NCBI RefSeq assembly: GCF_012927275.1
Contig: NZ_JABBGG010000002.1
Coordinates: 62,001 to 126,000, forward strand
DNA from: Massilia polaris
GTDB taxonomy: Bacteria; Pseudomonadota; Gammaproteobacteria; Burkholderiales; Burkholderiaceae_D
DNA: 64,000 bases
Reading direction: 5' to 3'
The translations under genes were made by a program, and so were the position numbers. The notes below the pieces were generated by a model that did not search any database, was not told the origin of the DNA, and saw only the letters and a program-made list of their open reading frames with translations. Position 1 is the stretch's first letter. Each line of letters opens with the position of its first letter. This document shows, piece after piece, positions 25,627 through 34,382 of this stretch.

Positions 25627-27153
25627 CTATTTAAGTTCGAACCCGCGCGCGGCCTCGGCCGACGGCGCCGATGCCGGCACCGCAGGCATGGCGTCGGTTG
25701 CCGGCGCGCGGCCTTCCATCTTCCCGCCGAGAAGGAACTCGGCGCGTCCGGCGGGCATCAGCTTGTCGGTCGGCAGCGTGAAATCAGGCGGCAGCGGCTT
25801 GACCAGGTGGGCCGTCACCACGAAGACCAGCTCGGTGCGGTCCTGCTGATAGTCGGTACTGCGGAACAGGGCGCCGAGCACCGGCACTTCGCCCAGCGCG
25901 GGCAAGCCCTTCAGGTTGTTCACCCGGTTGTTCTTGATCAGGCCGCCGATGGCGAAGCTCTGGCCGTCATACAGCTGGACGGTGGTGCTGGCCCGGCGCG
26001 TCGTGATCAGCGGAAGAATCGAGCCGCCGGTGAAGCCGGCCGCGCTGATGCCGATGCCTTCGCGGGATATTTCCGATACCTCCGGCGCCACCCGCAGGTT
26101 GATGCGGCCACCCGACAACACGGTCGGCGTGAAACGCAGGCCCACGCCGAACTCCTTTTCTTCCAGCGTGATCCGGTTGTTCTCCTGGGCGACGGGGATG
26201 AATATCTTGCCGCCGGCGAGGAAACTTCCTTCCTGGCCGCTGATTGCCATCACGGTCGGCTCGGCCAGGATGCGCACCAGGCCATCCTGCTTGTGCGCTT
26301 CCAGGGTCAGCTGGTTGCCGTTGGTCTTGCGGGCGTCGAGCAGGCCGCGCGCGGTGCCGGTCAGGAAATTCGACAGCAAGGTGGTCGCCCAGCTGCCATG
26401 ATTGAACTTGAGGGTGGTGCCCGCTTCCAGCCGTTCGAGCAAGGTCTTCGACACCTCGGCGATCTTCACCTCCAGCATCACTTGCTGCGGGGCGCTGACC
26501 GACAGCATGTTGACGATGCGCGCGCCGGAGCCCGCAGCGGCGCCGGGCGCGGGCGCCGCATCCTTGTCGTCGCTCTTCTGTGCCAGGGGGCGCTGGGCAC
26601 GCCGCACGAAGGCCTGCGCGAGGTCGTTGGCGCGCGCCACGGCAGCGCCATCGGACACGTCGCCGGTCAGGATCAGCGAATCGGCGGCGGCCTGCACGCG
26701 GATGTTCTTTTCCTCGGGCATGACGCTGGCCAGGGTCGCCTGCAGCGCCGTCGGGTCCATCGACACCGTGATGTCGATCACGCTGCACGAGCCGCCCTTG
26801 CCCTGGATGATCATGTTGGTGGTGCCGATGTCGACCCCGACCAGGTACAAGGTATCGGGCGCGACCAGCATCGACTGCACGATGCCCGGGTTGCCGACAC
26901 TGCGGTGCAGTACCGGTTCCGGCAAGCGCATCAGGTTCGATTTACCGACCTGCAGCGCCATGCTGCCCGGACGCGCGGCTTCGCCGCTGCAACGCGGGCT
27001 GGTCTCGGCGCGCGGCGCTTGTCCTTTCGCCGCTGCGGCAGACTGGGCCTGCGCCGCGGCTGCGCCGTGCGCCAGTGCCAGCATGACGGCCATTGCGCCT
27101 GCCCGCACTGCGCACGTGGTGTGCTGCCCGATGCCTTTGTCCATATCGCTCAT
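25627..27153 (-). CDS. cpaC: Tad outer-membrane secretin CpaC/RcpA
   Basis: 508 aa. The signal peptide (about 1-35) is followed by a BON/N-terminal secretin domain (LYLVGVDIGTTNMIIQG) and the secretin core (about 230-450). The core contains VMLEVKIAEVSKTLLERLEAG, LAEPTVMAISGQEGSFLAGG and the C-terminal YDGQSFAIGGLIKNN, FRSTDYQQDRTELVFVVTA. It forms the ring through which the Flp fibre leaves the cell. It lies between cpaB (42 bp) and the small lipoprotein (8 bp). Confidence 0.93.
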   Translation of the reverse strand: MSDMDKGIGQHTTCAVRAGAMAVMLALAHGAAAAQAQSAAAAKGQAPRAETSPRCSGEAARPGSMALQVGKSNLMRLPEPVLHRSVGNPGIVQSMLVAPDTLYLVGVDIGTTNMIIQGKGGSCSVIDITVSMDPTALQATLASVMPEEKNIRVQAAADSLILTGDVSDGAAVARANDLAQAFVRRAQRPLAQKSDDKDAAPAPGAAAGSGARIVNMLSVSAPQQVMLEVKIAEVSKTLLERLEAGTTLKFNHGSWATTLLSNFLTGTARGLLDARKTNGNQLTLEAHKQDGLVRILAEPTVMAISGQEGSFLAGGKIFIPVAQENNRITLEEKEFGVGLRFTPTVLSGGRINLRVAPEVSEISREGIGISAAGFTGGSILPLITTRRASTTVQLYDGQSFAIGGLIKNNRVNNLKGLPALGEVPVLGALFRSTDYQQDRTELVFVVTAHLVKPLPPDFTLPTDKLMPAGRAEFLLGGKMEGRAPATDAMPAVPASAPSAEAARGFELK

Positions 27154-27195
27154 CCTGAAAAAGTCTTGCGTAAGGAAAAATCCGTCGTCCCGGCT

Positions 27196-28062
27196 TCAGA
27201 AGCATTCCTGCGCGCTGCGTCCGCCGATGATCACCGCCACGCAGTCGCGTTTGACGGGCGCCGCCACTGTCATCACGCGCGGCCTGGGCGCGGCACGCCT
27301 GGCCGGCGCGACCGGTTTGGCCTGCGCCAGCGCCGGCGGCGCGGCCAGATCATCGAGCAAGGTGCGTTTGGTGGCGCCGGGGGTGGCCGGCGATTTCGGA
27401 TCGATCTGGTTGCGCAGCGCCAGCGACAGGGTGCCGACGCTGCGCGCCAGGTCGAGGTGTTCGGCTTGCTGCGGCGTGACTTCGAGCGTGACGGCGTTGA
27501 CCACGCGCGGCTTGGTGTCGTCGCGGCTGACTTCCTGGGCGACCGCCAGCACCAGGATGCGTTCGAGCACGATTTTCGACACTTGCAGCGCGCCGCGTGC
27601 GTTGCGCTCGGCCTCGGTTGGTTCGCGTTCGAGGTGCACGATGACGTCGACGTAATTGCCCGGCAGCGCAAACCCGGCCACGCCGATCACGTCGTTGACG
27701 CGCACCGTGATCGCACGCTTGCCCTCGGTGATCATGGCCGACAGCCCGCCCACCGTGCCGGGCGGCGCCAGCTTGTCCTCGCTGAGCACCTCGCCGCGCA
27801 TCACGTTACTTTTGAGGACGCGGTCGGCCAGCCTGGAAAAGTCGGTGAAGGCATTCTTCGGCAGGCTCTTGAGGCTGATTTCTTCCAGCTTCAGCATCTC
27901 GGGCAGCAGTTTCTGTCCGCGGCCGACATCGGCGACCGCCACCACCACCCGCTGGGCACTGTTGGCCGATTGCCGGGCCAGCCAGAGCGAGGCCAGCACC
28001 ACGGCGGCGATACCGAACAGGATCGCAACCGCCATCATTATGATCGCGCGCTTGTTTTTCAT
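27196..28062 (-). CDS. cpaB: Flp pilus assembly protein CpaB/RcpC
   Basis: 288 aa. One N-terminal membrane helix (about 7-29), a SAF domain (about 40-105, with VGRGQKLLPEMLKLEEI and the VLKSNVMRGEVLSEDKL segment) and the RcpC/CpaB domain (PGNYVDVIVHLE, LVLAVAQEV, VTLEVTPQQAEHLDLA). The C-terminus holds two Cys residues (KRDCVAV, AQECF), possibly a disulfide. It overlaps the upstream ATPase gene by 1 bp (TGATG), which implies translational coupling. Confidence 0.92.
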   Translation of the reverse strand: MKNKRAIIMMAVAILFGIAAVVLASLWLARQSANSAQRVVVAVADVGRGQKLLPEMLKLEEISLKSLPKNAFTDFSRLADRVLKSNVMRGEVLSEDKLAPPGTVGGLSAMITEGKRAITVRVNDVIGVAGFALPGNYVDVIVHLEREPTEAERNARGALQVSKIVLERILVLAVAQEVSRDDTKPRVVNAVTLEVTPQQAEHLDLARSVGTLSLALRNQIDPKSPATPGATKRTLLDDLAAPPALAQAKPVAPARRAAPRPRVMTVAAPVKRDCVAVIIGGRSAQECF

Positions 28063-29483
28063 CAGATTCTCTCGAGCAAGGGATCGGAGCCGTAGGCGTT
28101 ATACGGGGCGGGTGGCAAGGAAGGTGAAGCGTGGCCATGGGCGCAGCCGGCAAACATGCTGACCCAGGCCTGTTCCAGCGTGGCGATGGTAAGCCGCGGC
28201 GCGATGCCGGAAAAGCTGGCGAAGTCGCAGATCCGTCCCAGCAGTTCGCGCGGATAGCTGGCCAGCAAGGGGCGCCCGGCAGGATCGTGCAGGCGCGTCA
28301 GCAAGTGCTCGGCGACCGCGTCGTCATGGCTGATGCGCAGCAGCCGGCACTGGTGGCGGAACAGCGCGCGGTAATTCTGCTCGGTCAGCGCGCCGACCTG
28401 GATCTTGTAGCCGACCCGGCGCATCGAGGCGTCGTCAAGCAGGCGCGGCGGTGCGTAATTGGTGACCAACACCAGGGTGGCGTCGAACGGCACGCCGATC
28501 TTGTGGCCGCCATCGACGGTCAGCTGGTCGTTGCCAGCCTCGAGCGGCGTAGTCCAGCGGTTCAGCAGGTCGGCGGGGGCGACGCGCTGGCGGCCGAGGT
28601 CGTCGACCACCAGCATGCCGCCGTTGGCCATCAAATGCGGCGGCGCCTGGTAGACGCCATTGGCGCTGTCGAAGCGCAGGTCCAGCATTTCCTGGCTCAG
28701 TTCGGCGCCGACCTGGACCACCGGGCGCTGGCACAGCGACCAGCGCGCATCGACGCTGCGCTGGTTTTCGCCCTGGCGCGCGGCCAGGGTGGGCGGCAGG
28801 TGCACCAGCGGATCGTAAAACTGGATGATGTCCTGGTCGACCAGGATCGCGTACGGCACCGCGACCAGGCCTTGCTGGAGCTGGCCGAGCTTGCGCGCCA
28901 GCGTGCTCTTGCCGCTGCCGGAAGGGCCGTACAGCAGCAGCGAGCGGCTCGACTGCAGCGACGCGCCAAGCTGTTCGCACACCGCCGCATCCAGGTGGTC
29001 GTCGGCAAAGGCGGCGGCCATCTCGGCGGCGCCGATGCGCGGCGCGCCGGCCTGGCGGGTCGACTGGCGCAGGCAGACTTCGCGGTAGGCTGGCAAGGTG
29101 ACGGGCGCCGGACCGGCGTAGCGGCAGCGCGCCAGGTATTCGGCGGCACACTGCTTGCCGGCCGCGGTCAAATGGTATTGCAGGTCGAGGTCGGTGTCGC
29201 CGCCCCATCCGGCTTCGGCCATCTGCCCGGCCACCATCGCGTCGAGCACTTCGCGCATGACGCCGATCGACAGGCGCAGCTTCCCGGCCAGCACCGGCAA
29301 CGGGGTCCTGGTCCCCGAATACATGGCTTTCGCGGCGAGCTCAAGCAGCATCGAAAGCTCGAGTCCGGTTTCGCGCACCGTCTTGGGCTGCGGCGGCAGT
29401 GTCGCGACCGGCTCGGCGGCCGGGCCGGCCTGGCCGCGCTTGGCGTCGGCGGTTCTCGCTGCGGTCAGTTCGGCTTCGATCAT
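28062..29483 (-). CDS. Tad-locus AAA-type ATPase of unknown role
   Basis: 473 aa from ATG 29483, which has a GAAGGGAA ribosome site. Residues about 45-140 look like a winged-helix pair (LLELAAKAMYSGTRTPLPVLAGKLRLSIGVM). The ATPase domain has a P-loop LLYGPSGSGKSTLA (about 184-197), Walker B MLVVDDLGRQR and a sensor-like VLVTNYAPP. It is not the CpaF pilus motor. Similar ATPases occur in Tad loci of Burkholderiales, but no role is established to my knowledge. The stop overlaps the cpaB start. Confidence 0.75.
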   Translation of the reverse strand: MIEAELTAARTADAKRGQAGPAAEPVATLPPQPKTVRETGLELSMLLELAAKAMYSGTRTPLPVLAGKLRLSIGVMREVLDAMVAGQMAEAGWGGDTDLDLQYHLTAAGKQCAAEYLARCRYAGPAPVTLPAYREVCLRQSTRQAGAPRIGAAEMAAAFADDHLDAAVCEQLGASLQSSRSLLLYGPSGSGKSTLARKLGQLQQGLVAVPYAILVDQDIIQFYDPLVHLPPTLAARQGENQRSVDARWSLCQRPVVQVGAELSQEMLDLRFDSANGVYQAPPHLMANGGMLVVDDLGRQRVAPADLLNRWTTPLEAGNDQLTVDGGHKIGVPFDATLVLVTNYAPPRLLDDASMRRVGYKIQVGALTEQNYRALFRHQCRLLRISHDDAVAEHLLTRLHDPAGRPLLASYPRELLGRICDFASFSGIAPRLTIATLEQAWVSMFAGCAHGHASPSLPPAPYNAYGSDPLLERI

Positions 29484-29589
29484 GGATGTTCCCTTCTCAG
29501 CGCCAGCGCATTTCCGTAAGTCACAATTAATTCTATCCAGCACGGAAAGCGGTCGCTTGACGAAGAGCAAGCAAAGCCATACGACGAAA

Positions 29590-30123
29590 TCAGCCGTGGC
29601 GAATCGACAGCATCAGGCAAGTTGCCGCGGCGATCGCCAGGCCATACGGCATGCCGCCCACGCTGCCGGCCGGGAGCGGTTCGCGCACCGACGGCATGCC
29701 GACCGCGCGCATGCAGAGCGGACGCAGCAGGATCCACATGTTGGCGACGAAAGCGCGCCAGCGCCCCTGCCTGGCCACCATCACCAGCGCCATCACGCCG
29801 CCGGCGCAAAACGTGGCAAGCGCGATGTCCAGCGCCAGCATCGGACCGGTGAAGGCGCCGACCATCGCCATCAGCTTGACGTCGCCGGCGGCCATGCCGC
29901 GCAGCAGGTAGAGCGGAAGAAAGATGAGCAGGCCCACGGCGCAACCAGCCAGGCCAACGGAAATAAACTGCAAAGGGGTAGCGGAAACCAGGTGGAGGAC
30001 ACCGGCGCTGAACAGTCCGCACAGGACCAGCCGGTTGGGAATCTTGCGCGCCGCGAGGTCGTGCAGGCAAGCGCTCAGTACCAGCGCAATCAGGAACCCA
30101 TCAAGATACAGTGCGTTGATCAT
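29590..30123 (-). CDS. cpaA: Prepilin peptidase CpaA/TadV (A24 family)
   Basis: 177 aa with about five to six membrane helices. The two catalytic aspartates of A24 peptidases are visible: Asp22 in CLHDLAARKIPNR and the GD of MAAGDVKLMAMVG (family motif GxGD; the first Gly is Ala here). It cuts the Flp prepilin and the TadE/F pseudopilins. It lies between flp (69 bp, with a hairpin) and the AAA ATPase (106 bp). Confidence 0.92.
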   Translation of the reverse strand: MINALYLDGFLIALVLSACLHDLAARKIPNRLVLCGLFSAGVLHLVSATPLQFISVGLAGCAVGLLIFLPLYLLRGMAAGDVKLMAMVGAFTGPMLALDIALATFCAGGVMALVMVARQGRWRAFVANMWILLRPLCMRAVGMPSVREPLPAGSVGGMPYGLAIAAATCLMLSIRHG

Positions 30124-30152
30124 GGCAAACTCACTGGCGGGGTAGAAGAATG

Positions 30153-30180
30153 CTTTCCGGGCCGGGCCCTGCCCGGAAAG
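30153..30180 (-). other. Strong stem-loop between flp and cpaA
   Basis: CTTTCCGGGC (30153-30162) pairs perfectly with GCCCGGAAAG (30171-30180) around an 8-nt loop. On the transcribed minus strand no T-run follows, so it is more like an mRNA-stabilising or processing hairpin at the 3' end of flp than a full terminator. Confidence 0.6.
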
Positions 30181-30192
30181 CGAAGTTACCGC

Positions 30193-30384
30193 TTAGGCGG
30201 GCGGAGCACCAACATTCATCTTGCCGGCAATGTAGTTAAAAGCGCTCGTCAATCCGCCCGATACCGCGGTGACGCCAACCACCAGCGCACTGGCAATCAG
30301 CGCCGCGATCATGCCGTACTCGATGGCGGTAACGCCACCTTCGTCATTCACGAACTGTTTCAGTGCAGTGGAAAGGGTGTGCAT
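30193..30384 (-). CDS. flp: Flp/TadA-type major pilin
   Basis: 63 aa from ATG 30384, preceded by an AAGGAG site. The Flp processing motif is intact: cleavage after G17, then VTAIEY with Glu at +5 and Tyr at +6. A hydrophobic helix follows (about 24-46), with a short C-terminus ending NVGAPPA. The mature pilin would be 46 residues. It is the first gene of the Tad locus and would be made in large amounts. Confidence 0.95.
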   Translation of the reverse strand: MHTLSTALKQFVNDEGGVTAIEYGMIAALIASALVVGVTAVSGGLTSAFNYIAGKMNVGAPPA

Positions 30385-30841
30385 GACAGACTCCTTGTGA
30401 GTGAATAAAAAACACATGCCCTGGCGCAGCGGATCGCGGTAAATGCTTTCCTTAACTTGCTGGATTTCAATTCCTGCGCCATTGAGTTCACTATACATTT
30501 CGATTCCACAGGGCAAGTTGACTGTGCGCAAGTTTTCCATGCGGCATTTTTATTCGCTGTTTTTGTTTGCGGTTTTCGTGGTCGGCCGAGGCCGTTTGCG
30601 CGCATGTGGCTTGATCTGGGAGAAGTTTCTCCCCAGCTAACCGCAACGCCATGCAGGACGGTAGAATCGGCCTTACTGGCAAGCAACTCTGCAGTTGCCA
30701 AATATGCAAAAACCCATTATGCTGCATGACTGTTCTTTGGAATTGCCCTGTGCTTGGCTTCTCGGTGCGCCTTAGCAAAATCGTTGACGGGCGTGGTTCC
30801 TGGGCTATGCGTGGATGCTTGATTACACTTCTGAGAACGAC
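30385..30841. other. Divergent regulatory region between flp and the GGDEF gene
   Basis: A 457-bp gene-free stretch, AT-richer than its surroundings. On the minus strand a TGGCGC-N5-TTGAA element (30466-30481) resembles a sigma-54 promoter but lacks the GC at -12. A small palindrome GCAACT-CTGC-AGTTGC lies at 30683-30698. A plus-strand promoter for the GGDEF gene is proposed at 30784-30811. No reliable sigma-70 promoter for flp was found. Confidence 0.5.
30784..30811 (+). promoter_or_regulatory. Predicted promoter of the GGDEF gene
   Basis: TTGACG (30784-30789), a 16-bp spacer and TATGCG (30806-30811). Good -35, weak -10. The predicted start near 30818 excludes ATG 30815 and supports ATG 30842 as the protein start. 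Confidence 0.35.
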
Positions 30842-31888
30842 ATGGATTCCCTTCTGAGACACATGGTGGACATGACCGGCCACCGCGATCACACGATGCT
30901 CGACATCTCCGTGATCTCGGCAGTGCAGGAACTGGCCGGCGCGCTGCAAACGCGCGTGCTCACCATCACCGCCGTCCGGGGCCAGGAGTTCGTCCGCCCG
31001 CGCGCCTTGATCGGGCGCGGTTCGCCGGCCTGCATGGTCGAGCCGGTCGACGGCAGCAGCCCGGGCGAGCCGCTCGCGCAGTTTCCCGAACTGGCCGCCT
31101 GCCTCGCGGGCCATGAAGCCAGCCGCGAAGTCATTTCCGCCGACGGCATGCGCACCCTGTGGCTGCCGATCTGGATGGGCGACCAGGCCGACACCTGCCT
31201 CGAGATCGTCCACCCCGAGCCGTACAGCACCGATACGATCCACGTCATCAGCGGCATCGTCAGCGTGTACCGCAACTTCCAGAACCTGCTCGACTACAGC
31301 GAACGCGATTCGCTCACCGGCCTGCTCAACCGCAAAACCTTCGACGACCAGCTCGCCAAGATGCTGCTCACCTCGAACGAGCTGGAAACGCTGCCGCCGC
31401 TGCCGGGCCAGCCGGAGCGGCGCCACCATTCGGACGCCGAAAAACAGTGGCTGGCGGTGGTCGACGTCGACCATTTCAAGCTGGTCAACGACAAGTTCGG
31501 CCACCTGTACGGCGACGAAGTGCTGATCCTGATCGCCAACCTGCTGCAGTCATCGTTCCGTGCGCAGGACCGCGTGTTCCGCTTCGGCGGCGAGGAATTT
31601 GTCGTGCTGCTGCGTTCGACCTCGCTGGAAAACGCCCGGAAGATCATCGACCGCTTCCGCACCAATGTCGAATCGCACGAGTTCCCGCAGGTGGGCCGGG
31701 TGACGGTGAGTGTGGGGTTTGTCAGCATCAGCGCGTACGAATCGCCGGTAATCATCCTCGGCCGCGCCGACCAGGCGCTGTACTACGCCAAGAGCCATGG
31801 CCGCAACCAGGCCTGCCACTACGACCAGCTGGTCTCGGGCGGCCAGCTGCACGCGGTGCCGACCAACGACACCGCCGAATTCTTCTAG
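30842..31888 (+). CDS. Diguanylate cyclase (GGDEF domain, GGEEF form)
   Basis: 348 aa from ATG 30842; ATG 30815 would add nine residues. The N-terminal part (about 1-160) looks like a GAF-type sensory domain with no membrane helix. The C-terminal GGDEF domain has the active GGEEF signature (about 248) and, five residues before it, the inhibitory-site RxxD as RAQD, so it should make c-di-GMP with product feedback. SERDSLTGLLNRKTFDDQL is the classic domain start. It ends 5 bp from the convergent HD-GYP gene. Confidence 0.9.
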   Translation: MDSLLRHMVDMTGHRDHTMLDISVISAVQELAGALQTRVLTITAVRGQEFVRPRALIGRGSPACMVEPVDGSSPGEPLAQFPELAACLAGHEASREVISADGMRTLWLPIWMGDQADTCLEIVHPEPYSTDTIHVISGIVSVYRNFQNLLDYSERDSLTGLLNRKTFDDQLAKMLLTSNELETLPPLPGQPERRHHSDAEKQWLAVVDVDHFKLVNDKFGHLYGDEVLILIANLLQSSFRAQDRVFRFGGEEFVVLLRSTSLENARKIIDRFRTNVESHEFPQVGRVTVSVGFVSISAYESPVIILGRADQALYYAKSHGRNQACHYDQLVSGGQLHAVPTNDTAEFF

Positions 31889-31893
31889 GCCGC

Positions 31894-33117
31894 TTACGCC
31901 GCCAGCGCCATGAAGCGCATCGGGTCGACTTTCCACTTCTCGGGCGACTCGTGGCGCACGATCTTGTCGCCGCCGCCGAAACCGAGCGCGCGCGACAGGT
32001 CGACCGTCTCCGGCTTGATGTAGGTGTCGCGCTTGGTGTGGAAGAACACGTTCACCTTCGGCGCCAGCAGCTTGGTCGCATGCGCCTCGACCACCACGCC
32101 CAGCCGTCCCGACTCCAGCAGCACCATCGTGCCGACCGGGTAGATGCCGACGCAGCGCATGAATTCCTGCACGAACTGCGGGTTGAAATGGAACTTGCTC
32201 CACTCGTACAGCTTGCGCAGCGCGTCGGCCGCGGCCATGCCCTTGTGGTAGCAGCGGTCGGCGGTGATCGCGTCGTAGACGTCGACGATCGCCGCCATCT
32301 GGGCCAGCTCGCTGATGCCGCTGGCGGCCTGCTTGCCGGGATAGCCGCTGCCGTCGAAGCGCTCATGGTGGTGCAAGGTGATGTCGAGCGGAATCGCGCC
32401 AATGCCGGGCGACTGCTTCAGGATGTCGTAGCCGTCCTGCGGGTGCTTGCGGATGATGGCGAACTCTTCCTCGGTCAGGCGGCCCGGTTTGTTCAGGATT
32501 TCGTCCGGCACCAGCGCCTTGCCGGTGTCGTGCACCAGTCCGCCGAGGCCGGCCTGGTAGGTGGTACTCGAGTCGATCCGGCGCGCGTTGCAGAACGCCA
32601 CCAGCAAGGTGCACACGCTGACGGAATGGAGGAAGGTGTAGTCATCCTTGGTCTTGATGCGCAACAGGCCGAGCAGCGCGCCCGGATTGCGCAGGATCGA
32701 GGCGGTGATGTCTTCCACCACCGGCCCCACGCGGTCGAGCTCGATGACCTTGCCCAGCCGCGCATCCTGCATCACGGTGCGCACCAGCCCGACGGCCTGG
32801 TGGCGGATCTGCGTGGCGCGCTTGAGCTCCTCAGCCATCGACGCGCGCGCGGCCACCACCGGCGTTTCGGCGATCTGGATGATCGCCGCTTCGTTCTGCA
32901 CGCGCACTTCCTCGACGGTCGGCGCATGGTCCGCATCCAGGCCGCGCGAACAGTCGATCACCACATCGTGAATGCCGGCATCGATGATCTTGCGAATCTC
33001 GCCTTCTGTCTTGAGCAACAGGCGGTTGCGCACGAACGGATGGCTCATCCAGTCGCAGCTGAGATTGTGGATATACATGCCAACCTTCAGCTGGGATGCA
33101 TCGATATTTTTTAGCAT
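31894..33117 (-). CDS. HD-GYP domain c-di-GMP phosphodiesterase with DUF3391
   Basis: 407 aa. An N-terminal DUF3391 domain (about 1-110; LKVGMYIHNLSCDWMSHPF) is followed by an HD-GYP domain (about 145-330). Metal ligands and signature are present: HDTGKALVPDEILNKPG, KHPQDGYDIL, HHHERFDGSGYPGK and VDVYDAITADRCY. It should hydrolyse c-di-GMP to GMP. It is tail to tail with the cyclase, suggesting local control over the neighbouring Tad and polysaccharide loci, although that is inference. Confidence 0.9.
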   Translation of the reverse strand: MLKNIDASQLKVGMYIHNLSCDWMSHPFVRNRLLLKTEGEIRKIIDAGIHDVVIDCSRGLDADHAPTVEEVRVQNEAAIIQIAETPVVAARASMAEELKRATQIRHQAVGLVRTVMQDARLGKVIELDRVGPVVEDITASILRNPGALLGLLRIKTKDDYTFLHSVSVCTLLVAFCNARRIDSSTTYQAGLGGLVHDTGKALVPDEILNKPGRLTEEEFAIIRKHPQDGYDILKQSPGIGAIPLDITLHHHERFDGSGYPGKQAASGISELAQMAAIVDVYDAITADRCYHKGMAAADALRKLYEWSKFHFNPQFVQEFMRCVGIYPVGTMVLLESGRLGVVVEAHATKLLAPKVNVFFHTKRDTYIKPETVDLSRALGFGGGDKIVRHESPEKWKVDPMRFMALAA

Positions 33118-33252
33118 AGGATGTGGTGCTGTGTTTTAATCGTCGCGCGATCGGGACCGGTCACGCACCGAGTATACCTGCTCCATTACCCTAAAGCATT
33201 TCTTTTCGTTACTGTTTTTTGCAATAATGCAATTTTTAAGCCAATAAGCAAC

Positions 33253-34191
33253 ATGGAATTACGCCAGCTTCGTTATTACGTTGCGATTGTCGACCACGGC
33301 TCGCTGTCGCGCGCGGCGCTGGTGCTGCACGTCGCCCAGCCCGCCCTGACCCAGCAGCTGCGCCAGCTTGAGGACGAGCTCGGCGCCCAGCTGCTGCACC
33401 GCTCCGCGCAGGGCGTGCTGTGCACCGACGCCGGCAAGGTGTTCTACGAGCACGCCCAGGCGATCCTGAAACAGGTGGCCGACGCCCGCTCGGCGGTGAT
33501 CCAGTCGACCACCCGCCCCTCCGGCAGCGTCACCCTCGGCCTGCCGCACAGCATTTCGGGCGCGCTCGCCCTGCCGCTGCTGATGGCGACCCGCGCCAGC
33601 TACCCCGAAATCACCCTCCAGCTCACGGAAGAGCTGTCCGGCAGCCTGCTGGAGCAGCTCAAGTCCGGCCGCATCAACCTGGCCGTGCTGTTCGACGACG
33701 GCCAGTTGGGCGCCTTCACCAGCACCCCGCTGATCGAGGAGGACCTGATGTTCATCTGCCGCGCCGGCTCGGCCTTCGACCCGGGCGGCGCCAGCGTGGC
33801 GTTCGCCGACGCGCTCAAGCAGCCCCTGATCCTGCCCGCCCAGCAGCAAGGCGTGCGCCCGCGCATCGAAAACGCCGCCCATGGCGCCGGTCTCGCGCTG
33901 GCCAACGTCATCGAAATCAATTCCATCGCCATCCTCAAGTCGGCCCTGCTGGCCGACATGGGCGCGACCTTGCTGCCGGCCGCGCCGCTGCAGGACCAGG
34001 TCGACAGCGGCGCGCTGGTGGCGCGCGCGCTGCATGACCCGGCGCTGACCCGCAGCGTGACGCTGTGCGCCTCTAAAAACATCCCGCTGACCAACGCCGC
34101 CGCCGCCGTCGGCAAGCTGGTCCACCAGGTCGCGCGCGACTTGTGCGACAGCGGCGGCTGGCGCGGCGCCCGCGTCAATCTGCACAAATAA
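33253..34191 (+). CDS. LysR-family transcriptional regulator
   Basis: 312 aa from ATG 33253; the frame is open upstream but the LysR helix-turn-helix begins exactly here (MELRQLRYYVAIVDHGSLSRAALVLHV). The DNA-binding domain covers about 1-62, the substrate-binding domain about 92-300. It resembles the Nac/CbbR-like branch in style (RPSGSVTLGLPHSISGALALPLL). It is encoded upstream of and in the same direction as the indolepyruvate oxidoreductase, 191 bp away; it may or may not control that gene. Confidence 0.85.
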   Translation: MELRQLRYYVAIVDHGSLSRAALVLHVAQPALTQQLRQLEDELGAQLLHRSAQGVLCTDAGKVFYEHAQAILKQVADARSAVIQSTTRPSGSVTLGLPHSISGALALPLLMATRASYPEITLQLTEELSGSLLEQLKSGRINLAVLFDDGQLGAFTSTPLIEEDLMFICRAGSAFDPGGASVAFADALKQPLILPAQQQGVRPRIENAAHGAGLALANVIEINSIAILKSALLADMGATLLPAAPLQDQVDSGALVARALHDPALTRSVTLCASKNIPLTNAAAAVGKLVHQVARDLCDSGGWRGARVNLHK

Positions 34192-34382
34192 CAGGCAGCT
34201 CCCGCCTGCCATCACAAATTCTTATACCCCCATCCCAAAAGCCTATTTCCCCTATTGCGGGTAAGGCCATACACTCGCGCCCAGACTAGTCGCTTACAGC
34301 GACGCCCACCCCGGCCGTGACCGGCGCCCACCCGGCGCCACCCGCTGCCGGGCGCCACCGAATTACCATTTTGGAGCTTCAC

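Noticed and set aside
25807-28095. A 762-codon plus-strand frame opposite cpaC and cpaB
   Set aside because: Antisense shadow over two well-conserved Tad genes, no ribosome site or domain.
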